From positions 1-22,182 of the forward strand of contig DLFD01000068.1 in NCBI GenBank assembly GCA_002482005.1: DNA of 22,182 nucleotides. Reading direction: 5' to 3'. The DNA is from Lachnospiraceae bacterium UBA7729. GTDB lineage: Bacteria; Bacillota; Clostridia; Lachnospirales; Lachnospiraceae. Below are positions 1-6,351 of this stretch, in pieces; positions within the stretch are counted from its first letter, which is position 1, and each line of letters begins with the position of its first letter. Position numbers and translations under genes: made by a program. The notes under the pieces are model-generated. The model was not told the DNA's origin and searched no databases. It worked only from the letters and a program-made list of their open reading frames with translations.

Positions 1-1
1 A

Positions 2-664
2 AGATTGGGTAATATTTATGAAAAAGATATCCGCAAGAACAAAAAGATACGAAAAAAACAGCTTTTTGGCAAACTGATGGGATACGTCATCAACAATTTC
101 GGCGCAACGACCTCCGTTAGTTCGCTCTGTAAAGCACTCTCAGACGATAAGTCAAAACCTGTGCGCAAGGAAACCATATACAATTATCTTTCCATTTTGG
201 AAAATGCGAAGATCATCAGCAAATGCAGCCGTTTTGACATGAGAAGCCGCCGGTCGCTGAACGGAGAAGAAAAGTATTATCTTTCTGATCTGAGTTTTTA
301 TTTCGCCAGAAATACAGATAACCGGATTAATTATGGTCCGGTCCTCGAAAATATCGTATACAACTATGCCCGGAGCAGTGGGTACTCTGTCAGCGTCGGA
401 AGGATCGGCAAGCTGGAAGTCGATTTCATTCTGAGGGATGCTGAATCAAACTACAGCTATATTCAGGTAGCCCGGACAATCGACAATGATAACTACGATG
501 CAAATGGGAAAAATATCACAGAGGAAAGAGAATATCGGCCTCTTGAGAGCATTCCGGACGGATACCCCCGTTACCTTCTTACCATGGACAAACTGCTCCA
601 GAAACGGAGCGGTGTGAAGCATCTCAATCTGGTTCAGATGCTCCAAAGAGAGATACATTTCTGA
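2..664 (+). CDS. C-terminal part of a DUF4143-type AAA ATPase (5' end outside window)
   Basis: The frame is already open at the first base, so the TTG at position 5 is probably an internal codon and the true start lies upstream. The visible 219 residues fit the C-terminal half of the AAA ATPases that carry a DUF4143 domain, which are usually about 400-450 residues. Visible marks are a winged-helix-like stretch (VRKETIYNYLSILENAKII), the segment YYLSDLSFYFA, then a PD-(D/E)xK-like end with the core LEVDFIL followed by IQVA and a run of acidic residues (residues about 135-180). The P-loop half is not in the window. These proteins are common, often accessory genes of unknown substrate. The family call rests on recognition of the C-terminal pattern only. 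A 12-bp inverted repeat follows the stop by 11 bases. Confidence 0.75.
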   Translation, partial: RLGNIYEKDIRKNKKIRKKQLFGKLMGYVINNFGATTSVSSLCKALSDDKSKPVRKETIYNYLSILENAKIISKCSRFDMRSRRSLNGEEKYYLSDLSFYFARNTDNRINYGPVLENIVYNYARSSGYSVSVGRIGKLEVDFILRDAESNYSYIQVARTIDNDNYDANGKNITEEREYRPLESIPDGYPRYLLTMDKLLQKRSGVKHLNLVQMLQREIHF

Positions 665-674
665 ATTTGCCGTC

Positions 675-717
675 ATAACCGTACTTGTTTAATTTATTAT
701 CAAAAAAGTACGGTTAT
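675..717. repeat. Perfect 12-bp inverted repeat with AT-rich 19-nt spacer
   Basis: ATAACCGTACTT at 675-686 is exactly complementary to AAGTACGGTTAT at 706-717, and the 19-nt spacer is nearly all A and T. It sits just after the ATPase stop and could act as a stem-loop at the end of that transcript. There is no run of T on either side, so it is not a standard intrinsic terminator. It could also mark the edge of a lost element. Confidence 0.7.
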
Positions 718-749
718 ATACGGAATTCCACTCCCTTGGATCATCATAT

Positions 750-1018
750 TTACGGTGCCTTGCTGTGCTTTGGGACGAAGAACCCGTCCTGGAACGCTCC
801 TTCCAGTTTCAGGAGTACTGTTTTCTTATCGATTCCGCCTGCGTATCCCGGACAGTACCTGATCGGTGTGTGCGAAAATGATGCTTCTGAAATGGAATCG
901 TTGACGGGGATGATAACAATCGATAAAGTAGAATAACTGTACACATGATTGCCTGCGCTTCTTCCGGATCAAAAGCATCTTCAAAAATATGTTTAAGCTG
1001 AAATAAAGATTCCAAATG
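750..1018 (-). pseudogene. Decayed coding stretch of unknown family, minus strand
   Basis: Downstream of the shortened ferredoxin gene the minus strand shows coding-like sequence in two frames. The first (about 1018-930) contains LKHIFEDAFDPEEAQAIM in the same frame as the ferredoxin remnant. The second (about 935-750) contains STLSIVIIPVNDSISE and KTVLLKLEGAFQDGFFV. A frame change near 930-940 separates them, and no start with a ribosome binding site was found. I do not recognise a family. An open frame on the plus strand (685-936) covers the same bases but lacks an ATG start and a binding site, so I prefer the minus-strand reading. The stretch 718-750 holds nothing I can assign. Confidence 0.35.
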
Positions 1019-1072
1019 TTATGCTTCTTCGATTGCCGATGCAGGGCAGTTTTCATTTACAACATATTTCAT
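1019..1072 (-). pseudogene. Ferredoxin gene reduced to 17 codons by internal deletion
   Basis: The minus strand has a perfect ribosome binding site (GGAAGGAGGT, 1087-1078) 5 bases before an ATG at 1072, followed by MKYVVNENCPASAIEEA and TAA. The first nine residues match the start of small clostridial 4Fe-4S ferredoxins, where the first cluster cysteine follows MKYxVNExC. The rest matches their C-terminal end, where the last cluster cysteine is followed by P-x-S-A-I. The roughly 45 residues between, including the CxxCxxC core, are missing. The deletion is in frame and seems to join the first and last cysteine codons (TGC). The product could not bind a cluster. The promoter and operator upstream look intact. 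Identification rests on the two short ends, so it is likely rather than certain. Confidence 0.6.
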
Positions 1073-1101
1073 GACCGTACCTCCTTCCTGTCTATGAAAT
1101 G

Positions 1102-1110
1102 AGTATAGCA
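1102..1110 (-). promoter_or_regulatory. Extended -10 promoter element for the ferredoxin remnant
   Basis: On the minus strand this reads TGCTATACT, an extended -10 element (TG-N-TATACT) about 30 bases before the ATG at 1072. There is no good -35 box; that position is partly taken by the palindrome at 1125-1148, as expected for a regulated promoter. Confidence 0.5.
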
Positions 1111-1124
1111 AAGACTCTTTGAAT

Positions 1125-1148
1125 TATCTGTATCTACAGATACAGATA
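1125..1148. promoter_or_regulatory. 24-bp palindromic operator between divergent genes
   Basis: The arm TATCTGTATCT (1125-1135) is mirrored exactly by AGATACAGATA (1138-1148) around a central AC. It lies in the divergent gap between the ferredoxin remnant (minus) and the regulator chimera (plus). It overlaps the -35 zone of the minus promoter and abuts a possible plus-strand -10 (TATAAA, 1147-1152). It is probably the binding site of the regulator once encoded at 1223, whose first 41 codons are of Crp/Fnr type. Which protein binds it now is unknown. Confidence 0.6.
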
Positions 1149-1222
1149 TAAACTTTCCTTTCAGGTAAACCGATGATACGATTGCATCATATGACGCATC
1201 ATTGTGAAAGAGAGGGGAAGAC

Positions 1223-1714
1223 ATGGATGAATCATTTCTGAAGAGTTGCTCTCTATTTAAGGGAGTTCCGCTGGACCAGCTGCGAAGCATCCTGGCTGAG
1301 GTGCCGCAGCATATCCTGTGCTATGAGAAAGAAGAGACAGTCTTTCACTTCATGGAAGAGGCAGGCCTGACACAGGCGGCGCTGGCGGAAAAGCTTGGGA
1401 TAACAGACTGCGCTGTCTCTAAGTGGGAAAACGGGAAAAGCATGCCGGATGCCTCCATCATGCTGAATCTTTGTAAGCAGCTGGGAATTTCGGTAAATGA
1501 ACTCCTGAGTCGGGAGCGATTGGATATGGACGATTACAGGAAAATGGCAGAGGAGAATCTGTTGCAGCTCAAGAAGCAGGAGGAGCTGAATAACAAGAAA
1601 CTGCTTTCGTTGGAAACAGTGATTGGATATTTCAGTACGATTTCTTTTTCAGAGTGTCATCGGACATTTCTTCCAGGAATATGCAATCGAAGAGATGACG
1701 GACCAGATGAATAG
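1223..1714 (+). CDS. Chimeric regulator: Crp/Fnr N-terminus fused to XRE helix-turn-helix
   Basis: The 163-residue frame starts at an ATG with a purine-rich binding site (GAGAGGGGAAG). Residues 1-41 (LFKGVPLDQLRSILAEVPQ, then YEKEETVF) match the N-terminal start of Crp/Fnr regulators. From about residue 42 the protein changes to an XRE regulator: LTQAALAEKLGITDCAVSKW is the helix-turn-helix, followed by MPDASIMLNLCKQLGISVNE and the family's usual KKLLSLETVIGYFSTISF. In intact relatives the last motif begins a C-terminal membrane segment. Here it breaks off near base 1647 and runs 22 more codons out of frame through TetR-derived sequence. The helix-turn-helix is complete, so a soluble DNA-binding protein might still be made, but both parental genes are broken. 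The sensor domain of the Crp/Fnr parent is absent. Confidence 0.6.
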   Translation: MDESFLKSCSLFKGVPLDQLRSILAEVPQHILCYEKEETVFHFMEEAGLTQAALAEKLGITDCAVSKWENGKSMPDASIMLNLCKQLGISVNELLSRERLDMDDYRKMAEENLLQLKKQEELNNKKLLSLETVIGYFSTISFSECHRTFLPGICNRRDDGPDE

Positions 1715-1889
1715 GATGAACAGCTATCGGATCAATTTCATCGCGTCCACCCTGCTCAACATCTTTATGACCTGGGTTGACAACGGATGCCGGGAGAGCA
1801 AGGAAGAGCTAATTGAGATTGCCAGCCGTCAGCTCCAGATTTCAGAGGCAAATAAGCATCCTGGATGGTACAATGCTGTCAGAAGATAG
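1648..1889 (+). pseudogene. C-terminal remnant of a TetR-family regulator
   Basis: Starting at about base 1648, in a different frame from the XRE part, the sequence reads FQSVIGHFFQEYAIEEM and later YRINFIASTLLNIFMTWVDN, GCRESKEELIEIA. This is the helical ligand-binding C-terminal domain of a TetR-type repressor, including the common W-x-x-x-G-C-R-E-S-x-E-E-L ending. The DNA-binding N-terminal half is missing and there is no ribosome binding site. It is the third regulator fragment joined head to tail here. The assignment is from pattern alone. Confidence 0.55.
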
Positions 1890-1946
1890 TGCTGGTTAGC
1901 GCAAGCGGTGAGTGTTAATGTATGCCCAGAGGGTCGGAGGCTTGTT

Positions 1947-2165
1947 ATGATTTCAGTCAAGAATAAAGATTACATCCAGAACAGCAGAGAGATGGATATT
2001 CTTCAGTCCTATATCGTCCCCAACTATGAGGCACTTCATACACAGGGAAAAGATTACATTGTAGATGATATTATTGATTTGATGGAGAAGAAAGGGGTGC
2101 ATTCGAAAAATTCAAAACGCTTCGCTTCGAATCCTATTCTGAGGAATGGCTTGATTTCATCATGA
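1947..2165 (+). pseudogene. DUF3791 protein, first copy, 3' end fused out of frame into DUF3990
   Basis: An ATG at 1947 has a GGAGG six bases upstream. The protein begins MISVKNKDYIQNSREMDI and then carries the DUF3791 signature YEALHTQGKDYIVDDIIDLM. The usual N-terminal helices of the family appear shortened. After MEKKGV (about base 2095) the frame runs through DUF3990-derived sequence in the wrong register and stops at 2165, so the last 22 or so residues are not native. In Clostridia, DUF3791 genes commonly flank a DUF3990 gene, as here. Their function is not settled. A toxin-antitoxin type relation has been suspected from gene order, and I treat that as inference. Confidence 0.55.
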
Positions 2166-2386
2166 ACTGCAGACGCCGCAGAGATGTTTCCGATTACGAT
2201 ATCGTAATGGGCGGTGTTGCCAACGACAAGGTCTTTGATACCGTTGAACTTTACTTTACTGGGCTGATCAATAAGGCTGAAGCGATAGGCAGGCTGAGAT
2301 ATGAGAAGCCGAATTATCAGGTTGCGCTTCGTACACAGGAAGTTATTCGTCAGGCATTACATTTTACAGGAAGTGAAAGATTATGA
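2096..2386 (+). pseudogene. C-terminal half of a DUF3990 protein
   Basis: The frame reads FEKFKTLRFESYSEEWLDFI, then DYDIVMGGVANDKVFDTVEL and INKAEAIGRLRYEKPNYQVA, ending in a TGA at 2386. This matches the C-terminal half of DUF3990 proteins, which to my recollection Pfam groups with the ADP-ribosyltransferase fold. The N-terminal half, which begins with a YHGT-like motif and would hold NAD-binding residues, is missing; the join with the upstream DUF3791 gene is near 2095. A truncated product starting at the ATG at 2162 would be inactive as an enzyme. The stop overlaps the start of the next gene (ATGA), so the original operon order is kept. Confidence 0.65.
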
Positions 2387-2595
2387 GTGCGAATCCGATT
2401 CTTCTTCAGATGAAATATGCGAGAGTGGTGGAGAGATTTGCTGAGATCTGTCATCTCAGTCTTGGCGAAGCACTGGACTTTTTCTATCACTCGCAGGAAT
2501 ACCAGCTGATCAGCCAAGGTTTTTCTGATCTTCACTGTATGAGTGATGAATATCTCGCAGAAGACCTGCAGGAAGAGTACAGAAAACGTGCCTAA
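2383..2595 (+). CDS. DUF3791 domain protein, second copy
   Basis: This 70-residue protein is full length for the family. It begins MSANPILLQMKYARVVERFA and carries LSLGEALDFFYHSQEY, then SDLHCMSDEYLAEDL, a variant of the DUF3791 core in which LHxxS-x-x-YL-x-x-D-L replaces LHTQG-x-x-YI-x-x-D-I. Its ATG overlaps the stop of the DUF3990 remnant by four bases, which suggests translational coupling to the upstream gene. Only this member of the three-gene set is complete. If the set acts as an effector with small partners, this would be the surviving partner without its effector; that is inference. Confidence 0.7.
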   Translation: MSANPILLQMKYARVVERFAEICHLSLGEALDFFYHSQEYQLISQGFSDLHCMSDEYLAEDLQEEYRKRA

Positions 2596-3180
2596 CATTT
2601 GCCCAATGTGTTGCGGAATGTAATCGGGCGGCTATGCCGGGTGCGATGTATCATGACCAGGTGCTTTTCACATGAATTCGTGCTGGTGATAAGCAAGCAT
2701 AGCAGATCGTTGATTTTGATGGGGAGTTTTATGGGCATGTCCATCGAATTGGCATGTCCCATAATATGGGAAAGAAATGGGAACATTATTCCCCGTCAGT
2801 CAAATGGAAGGTCCTGATACTCAAGGCTGACATCTACGAGTTTATCATCTTTGATGATGTATACAGCATCAGACAGACGTTCTGCCTATTACAGCTGGAG
2901 GCTAGTCTGGGCATGTTGCCCATGGCGTGCATTTCGATGACATCATCCGGTGTATGCCACTGTATTTTTATGGTATGGGTTACAGGGACGATGCCGTCGG
3001 GCGTATTCGGCATAGGCACACAGAATAGTGGAGCATGTTTCCTTCAGCCTTGATGGTTGCAGATATGGACGCAGTTACAGATTGGATCGTCATCATATGG
3101 CATGTTCTCCTTTATTTTGTTTGGTGGATTAATCGTTCAATTCAATATTCATCTAAATCTAATATGAAAGGACAAGAAAC
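2596..3180. other. 585-bp stretch without an intact gene; mixed coding remnants
   Basis: No complete gene was recognised. On the plus strand, from about 2599 to 2815, one frame reads AAMPGAMYHDQVLFT, stop, and later FDGEFYGHVHRIGMSHN, interrupted by two stops. On the minus strand a binding site AAGGAG stands three bases before an ATG at 3103, which opens MPYDDDPICNCVHICNHQG and then a TGA. The same frame continues to 2834 with THTIKIQWHTPDDVIEMHAM, so a single stop splits it. A plus-strand frame 2754-3053 covers the same bases. None matches a family I know. The region looks like decayed accessory genes. Confidence 0.4.
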
Positions 3181-3537
3181 ATGAACATCGTAACAAAGAT
3201 ACTGGCTGTACTGACAGCCCTGGAGTTCGTCTACATCTTTTATCTGGAGACGATAAAGACAGATTCAGAGAAGACGGCGAAGACATTTGGTATGGAGGCT
3301 TCAGTTCTGAAGAATCCGAACATGAATGTTTCCATGAAGAATCAGGGAGTTTATAACCTTGGCATTGCAATATTGATTCTTATTGCCCTGCTATTTGCTC
3401 CCGGAAAGCTGATGATGGCGTGCCTTATGGGATACATCGTATTTGTTGCCGCATATGGAAGCCTGACAGTCAGCAGATCGATTCTTCTGAAGCAGGGAGG
3501 GCTTGCAATCCTTGCGCTGATCAGCATGCTCTTCTGA
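3181..3537 (+). CDS. DUF1304 family small membrane protein
   Basis: The 118-residue protein starts at an ATG with AAAGGA nine to ten bases upstream. It has about four hydrophobic segments (residues about 4-22, 60-79, 81-97 and 104-118) and the DUF1304 signature: an early aromatic F-V-Y-I-F-Y-L-E stretch, the loop KTFGMEASVL, and NQGVYNLGIAILI at the start of the second helix. The family is an integral membrane protein of unknown function about 115-125 residues long, so this copy is complete. The HD hydrolase gene follows after 43 bases and may be co-transcribed. Confidence 0.8.
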   Translation: MNIVTKILAVLTALEFVYIFYLETIKTDSEKTAKTFGMEASVLKNPNMNVSMKNQGVYNLGIAILILIALLFAPGKLMMACLMGYIVFVAAYGSLTVSRSILLKQGGLAILALISMLF

Positions 3538-3580
3538 AAAAAATGTGGCATCTGACATGTCAGTGAGGAGGAAAGTATCG

Positions 3581-4060
3581 ATGAGCAGGCTCAAGGAACT
3601 GAGGAAGTACATTGATAAGAAGCTGGCGAAGTGGATAGAGGATGACGCGGATAGAGCAAAAGCAGAAGCACATCTGTACGGAGTTTCATTTGCGGCAGCA
3701 TTGATTGCTCAGAGAAGGGGCATGTCCTCCCACCAGATCGAACTTCTGCAGATGGCGGGGATGCTGCATGACTGTTACGCCTATAAGACAGGGAGCTACG
3801 AGGATCATGCTCATAAAGGTGCTGAGCTTGCGGGAGAGATCCTGGATGAACTGGGGATTACTTCGCCGGATGAGAACAGCCTGATCCAGTCCGCGATATA
3901 CCATCATGACGATAAGGCTGCCGTAGATAGCCCTACCGATGAGGTCCTGAAGGATGCGGATGCCATGCACCATATCTACAATGACCTGTCGAAGCCGGTC
4001 AAGGAGAAAGAAGCAGCAAGGTATGCAGCACTGAAGAAGGAATTCGGCATCAGCATCTGA
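3581..4060 (+). CDS. HD-domain metal-dependent phosphohydrolase
   Basis: I choose the ATG at 3581 because GAGGAGGA lies nine bases before it; an upstream in-frame ATG at 3545 has no such site. The 159-residue protein has the HD-domain metal ligands in order: H in EAHLYGVSFA, HD in MAGMLHDCYAY, H in YEDHAHKGAELA, HHD in SAIYHHDDKA and D in LKDADAMHHIY. This fits small HD hydrolases of the YqeK/YfbR-like size class, cytosolic enzymes that cleave phosphate esters of nucleotides or similar compounds. The substrate cannot be named. It lies 43 bases after the DUF1304 gene. Confidence 0.8.
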   Translation: MSRLKELRKYIDKKLAKWIEDDADRAKAEAHLYGVSFAAALIAQRRGMSSHQIELLQMAGMLHDCYAYKTGSYEDHAHKGAELAGEILDELGITSPDENSLIQSAIYHHDDKAAVDSPTDEVLKDADAMHHIYNDLSKPVKEKEAARYAALKKEFGISI

Positions 4061-4063
4061 TAA

Positions 4064-4141
4064 GCAAAAACGATATCCCAGGAGATACCGTATGAGCTGA
4101 TTCCTGAAGTTGCCCGCTGGGCGTATCAACACAACGTATGA
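4064..4141 (+). pseudogene. C-terminal gene remnant X, copy 1
   Basis: Just after the HD gene the same frame reads EIPYELIPEVARWAYQHNV and then stops. A related ending, VPYGLISEIAQWTYQHNI, occurs at 6352-6428. Both are only a tail of about 25 codons, both follow an intact gene, and both are followed by another gene fragment. The parent family is not recognised. The shared stop position and conserved residues show it was once coding. Confidence 0.5.
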
Positions 4142-4367
4142 CAGCATAGAGAGGAAACATTCATGGGAAGAACCGACCTGGTTCTTCCTCGAGCGGTACA
4201 ATGATGCCTTTGTTGAGGAAGAGCGCCGTTTTGTCCGGGCGGTGTTGACCGGAGAGCCTGTCGATGCTTCTGGAGACGACGGACTGCAGGCTGTACGCAT
4301 CGCAAAGGCTGCACAGAAGTCACTGGAACTTGGGCGACCAGTGAAGATGGATGAAATTGGAGAGTGA
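4142..4367 (+). pseudogene. C-terminal remnant of an inositol 2-dehydrogenase-type (Gfo/Idh/MocA) gene
   Basis: The frame reads SWEEPTWFFLERYNDAFVEE, then FVRAVLTGEPVDASGDDGLQ and IAKAAQKSLELGRPVKM. This is the typical tail of myo-inositol 2-dehydrogenase and related Gfo/Idh/MocA oxidoreductases: FFLERY, the E-x-x-x-F-V-x-A-V helix, G-x-D-G-L, and S-L-x-x-G-R-P-V. Only about 75 of the usual 340 or so residues remain. The NAD-binding Rossmann domain and catalytic lysine are absent, so there is no enzyme. The 5' edge abuts the stop of remnant X, and the stop overlaps the start of the next gene. Confidence 0.65.
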
Positions 4368-4570
4368 TTCATTTGCCAGGATATCTGATCAAGGATACGA
4401 CCCGTGAAGAGCGGGAGAAGATTGTCGCTGAGTCGATAGGGAACATCAGCGGTCTATGCGACGGATGCAGTGCCGGAGTCATCGATATGTATCAGCCATA
4501 CATCGATGGCAAGAAGGAACTCAGGGAAATCAACAGAGATTTCGCAGACAGGAGAAGAGCTGATGGCTGA
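4364..4570 (+). CDS. Small VbhA-like antitoxin-type protein
   Basis: The frame opens with GTG at 4364, overlapping the upstream stop. A TTG at 4373, ten bases after a GGAG, gives the family's usual beginning (M-P-G-Y-L-I-K) and is the likelier start. The protein has YLIKDTTREEREKIVAES and later MYQPYIDGKKELREINRDF. This is the pattern of small clostridial proteins resembling VbhA, the antitoxin helix bundle of Fic toxins, in which an E-R-E-x-I-V helix is followed by Y-I-D-G-x-x-E-L. Some databases mislabel such proteins as PurH. No Fic gene is present; the next gene, overlapping by eight bases, encodes RNA 2'-phosphotransferase. The role is unknown. Confidence 0.55.
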   Translation: MIHLPGYLIKDTTREEREKIVAESIGNISGLCDGCSAGVIDMYQPYIDGKKELREINRDFADRRRADG

Positions 4571-5138
4571 AGATAACAGATATGTGTACATCAGCAGAAA
4601 GATGTCCTATGCACTCCGCCACAACCCTGAGAAGTATGGACTTGAGCTTGCACAGGATGGATCGGTGGAAATGGAGACATTTCTCAGGGCGATGAACGGA
4701 ATGCATCATTTTGATCCGCCTCTGACGGAAGCAATGATTCGGGAAGTCATGGCTCATGCGGAGAAACAGCGCTTTGCTATCGAAGATGGCAGAATCCGGG
4801 CTCTGTACGGACATTCCTTCCAGATCAAGGTAGATCATAAAGAAGCCATGCCGCCGGCAGTTCTCTATCATGGGACAGCACGCAGATTTCTTGATTCAAT
4901 CATGGAGAAAGGCCTTCTGCCGATGGGACGGCAGTATGTCCATATGTCCGCGGACATCGAAACCGCTGAGCAGGTTGGCAGGAGAAGAGACAACCGGCCT
5001 GCCATTCTGACCATTGATGCGGAAAAGGCTGCAGCGGAGGGAATCAAGTTCTACATCGGCAATGATAAAGTGTGGCTGGCAGACCAGGTCCCGCCGCGAT
5101 ATCTGGGGAGATCCGGTGAGATAGTGATTGTGGCGTGA
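4563..5138 (+). CDS. kptA: RNA 2'-phosphotransferase (Tpt1/KptA family)
   Basis: This 191-residue protein is of normal length for the family, which moves an internal RNA 2'-phosphate to NAD+, releasing nicotinamide and ADP-ribose 1'',2''-cyclic phosphate. All family motifs are present in order: SYALRHNP (residues 15-22, catalytic Arg-His), the winged-helix lobe ending KQRFAIEDGRIRALYGHS, then PPAVLYHGT, GLLPMGRQYVHMS, VGRRRDNRPAILTIDA and VWLADQVPPRYL. The last four form the ADP-ribosyltransferase-fold lobe. The start at 4563 is an ATG inside the end of the VbhA-like gene, so the two are probably translated together. Bacteria lack the tRNA splicing that makes this substrate in yeast, so its role may be RNA repair or modification. 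Confidence 0.92.
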   Translation: MAEDNRYVYISRKMSYALRHNPEKYGLELAQDGSVEMETFLRAMNGMHHFDPPLTEAMIREVMAHAEKQRFAIEDGRIRALYGHSFQIKVDHKEAMPPAVLYHGTARRFLDSIMEKGLLPMGRQYVHMSADIETAEQVGRRRDNRPAILTIDAEKAAAEGIKFYIGNDKVWLADQVPPRYLGRSGEIVIVA

Positions 5139-5149
5139 GGGTGACCAGA

Positions 5150-6346
5150 ATGAATGATATTTCAGGACAGAAGAATTCCGTTCCGATGATGGCGGACGGA
5201 CATTATCTGGAGGATGCCAGGGACAGGCAGATCATTCGTGCTTCTTTGATTGGAATTGTTATTAATATCATACTGGCGTCTTTTAAACTGGTGATTGGCA
5301 GGCTTTCAGGTGCGATCGCAATCACGCTCGATGCGGTGAATAATCTGACGGATTCGCTTTCCAGTATTATTACGATCGTTGCCACAAAGCTCTCCTTGAA
5401 ACCGGCAGATCACCGGCATCCATACGGATATGGGCGAATTGAGTATCTAAGCTCTACGGTAATATCCGCAATCGTGCTGTATGCAGGTATTACTTCCCTG
5501 ATTGAGTCGATTGAGAAAATCCTGCATCCGGAAGTGCCATCATACAGTGTAGCCGCGTTCATTGTGCTGACAGTCGGCATTGCCGTGAAGATTTTTCTGT
5601 ATCGGTATGTGAATGGTACCGCTAAAAAGACCGAAAGCAAGGCACTTAAGGCTTCTGCAGAAGAAGCCAGGTTTGATATCTTCCTTTCATCATCGGTCCT
5701 CATTGCAGCGGCTTTCATGCTGCTGACAGGTTTGGATGTCGAGGCTTTCATCGGAGTTGTGATTGCACTGCTGATTCTGAAAAGCGGCATCGAACTGCTT
5801 AAGGAAGCTGTGGATGATCTGTTAGGTGCCAGAATTCCCACAGAGCTTTCCAGAGCTGTAAAACAGACGATCTGTACACATGAAGAAGCACTCGGCGCAT
5901 ATGATCTGTTCCTTCATTCGTATGGCCCTTCCCGTATGGAGGGATCGGTTCATATCGAGGTTCCGGATTATCTGAATGCGGCACAGATCGACTGCCTGAT
6001 TCATGAGGTCGTGGAGGATGTATATAAAAAACACAGTATAGTGCTTACCGGTGTGAGCATATATTCGCATAATACGAAGAATAATGAAGCGGCTGTAATC
6101 CGGGAAGAGATTCAGGAAATGCTACGAGGCTATCCTGATGTCACTGAGATGCATGGCTTTTATCTGGATGAAGCGAAAAAGAGCATACGGTTCGACATAG
6201 TCATCTCATTTTCAAATAAAAAAGCCGGGAGGAAGCGGAGCGATGCAGACAGACATAAAGAGTATGAAGAAATCCTGCATCGCACAAAGGAGAAATACCC
6301 GCAGTACAGCATCCGTGTGAATCTGGACTCAGATGTGTCTGATTAA
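5150..6346 (+). CDS. Cation diffusion facilitator family metal efflux transporter
   Basis: The start is the ATG at 5150, five to six bases after GAGGGTGA; a GTG at 5135 overlapping the kptA stop is an alternative. The 398-residue protein has the CDF plan: an N-terminal helix, then ITLDAVNNLTDSLSSI (metal-site helix 2), HPYGYGRIEYLS in the loop, further helices including EEARFDIFLSSSVLIA (helix 5), and a cytoplasmic C-terminal domain after YDLFLHSYGPSRMEGSVHIE. It exports divalent metals by proton exchange. The D-A-x-N-N-x-x-D type of helix 2 is common in Firmicutes members linked to manganese or iron, but the metal cannot be fixed by reading. A C-terminal extension of about 70 residues follows the usual domain. 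Confidence 0.88.
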   Translation: MNDISGQKNSVPMMADGHYLEDARDRQIIRASLIGIVINIILASFKLVIGRLSGAIAITLDAVNNLTDSLSSIITIVATKLSLKPADHRHPYGYGRIEYLSSTVISAIVLYAGITSLIESIEKILHPEVPSYSVAAFIVLTVGIAVKIFLYRYVNGTAKKTESKALKASAEEARFDIFLSSSVLIAAAFMLLTGLDVEAFIGVVIALLILKSGIELLKEAVDDLLGARIPTELSRAVKQTICTHEEALGAYDLFLHSYGPSRMEGSVHIEVPDYLNAAQIDCLIHEVVEDVYKKHSIVLTGVSIYSHNTKNNEAAVIREEIQEMLRGYPDVTEMHGFYLDEAKKSIRFDIVISFSNKKAGRKRSDADRHKEYEEILHRTKEKYPQYSIRVNLDSDVSD

Positions 6347-6351
6347 TTCGT

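Noticed and set aside
675..717. Intrinsic terminator after the DUF4143 gene
   Set aside because: The stem is perfect but the spacer is 19 nt and no T-run follows on either strand.
3686..4372. Minus-strand open frame of 228 codons
   Set aside because: It covers the HD hydrolase and the Gfo/Idh/MocA remnant on the plus strand, both recognisable by motifs, and has no ribosome binding site.
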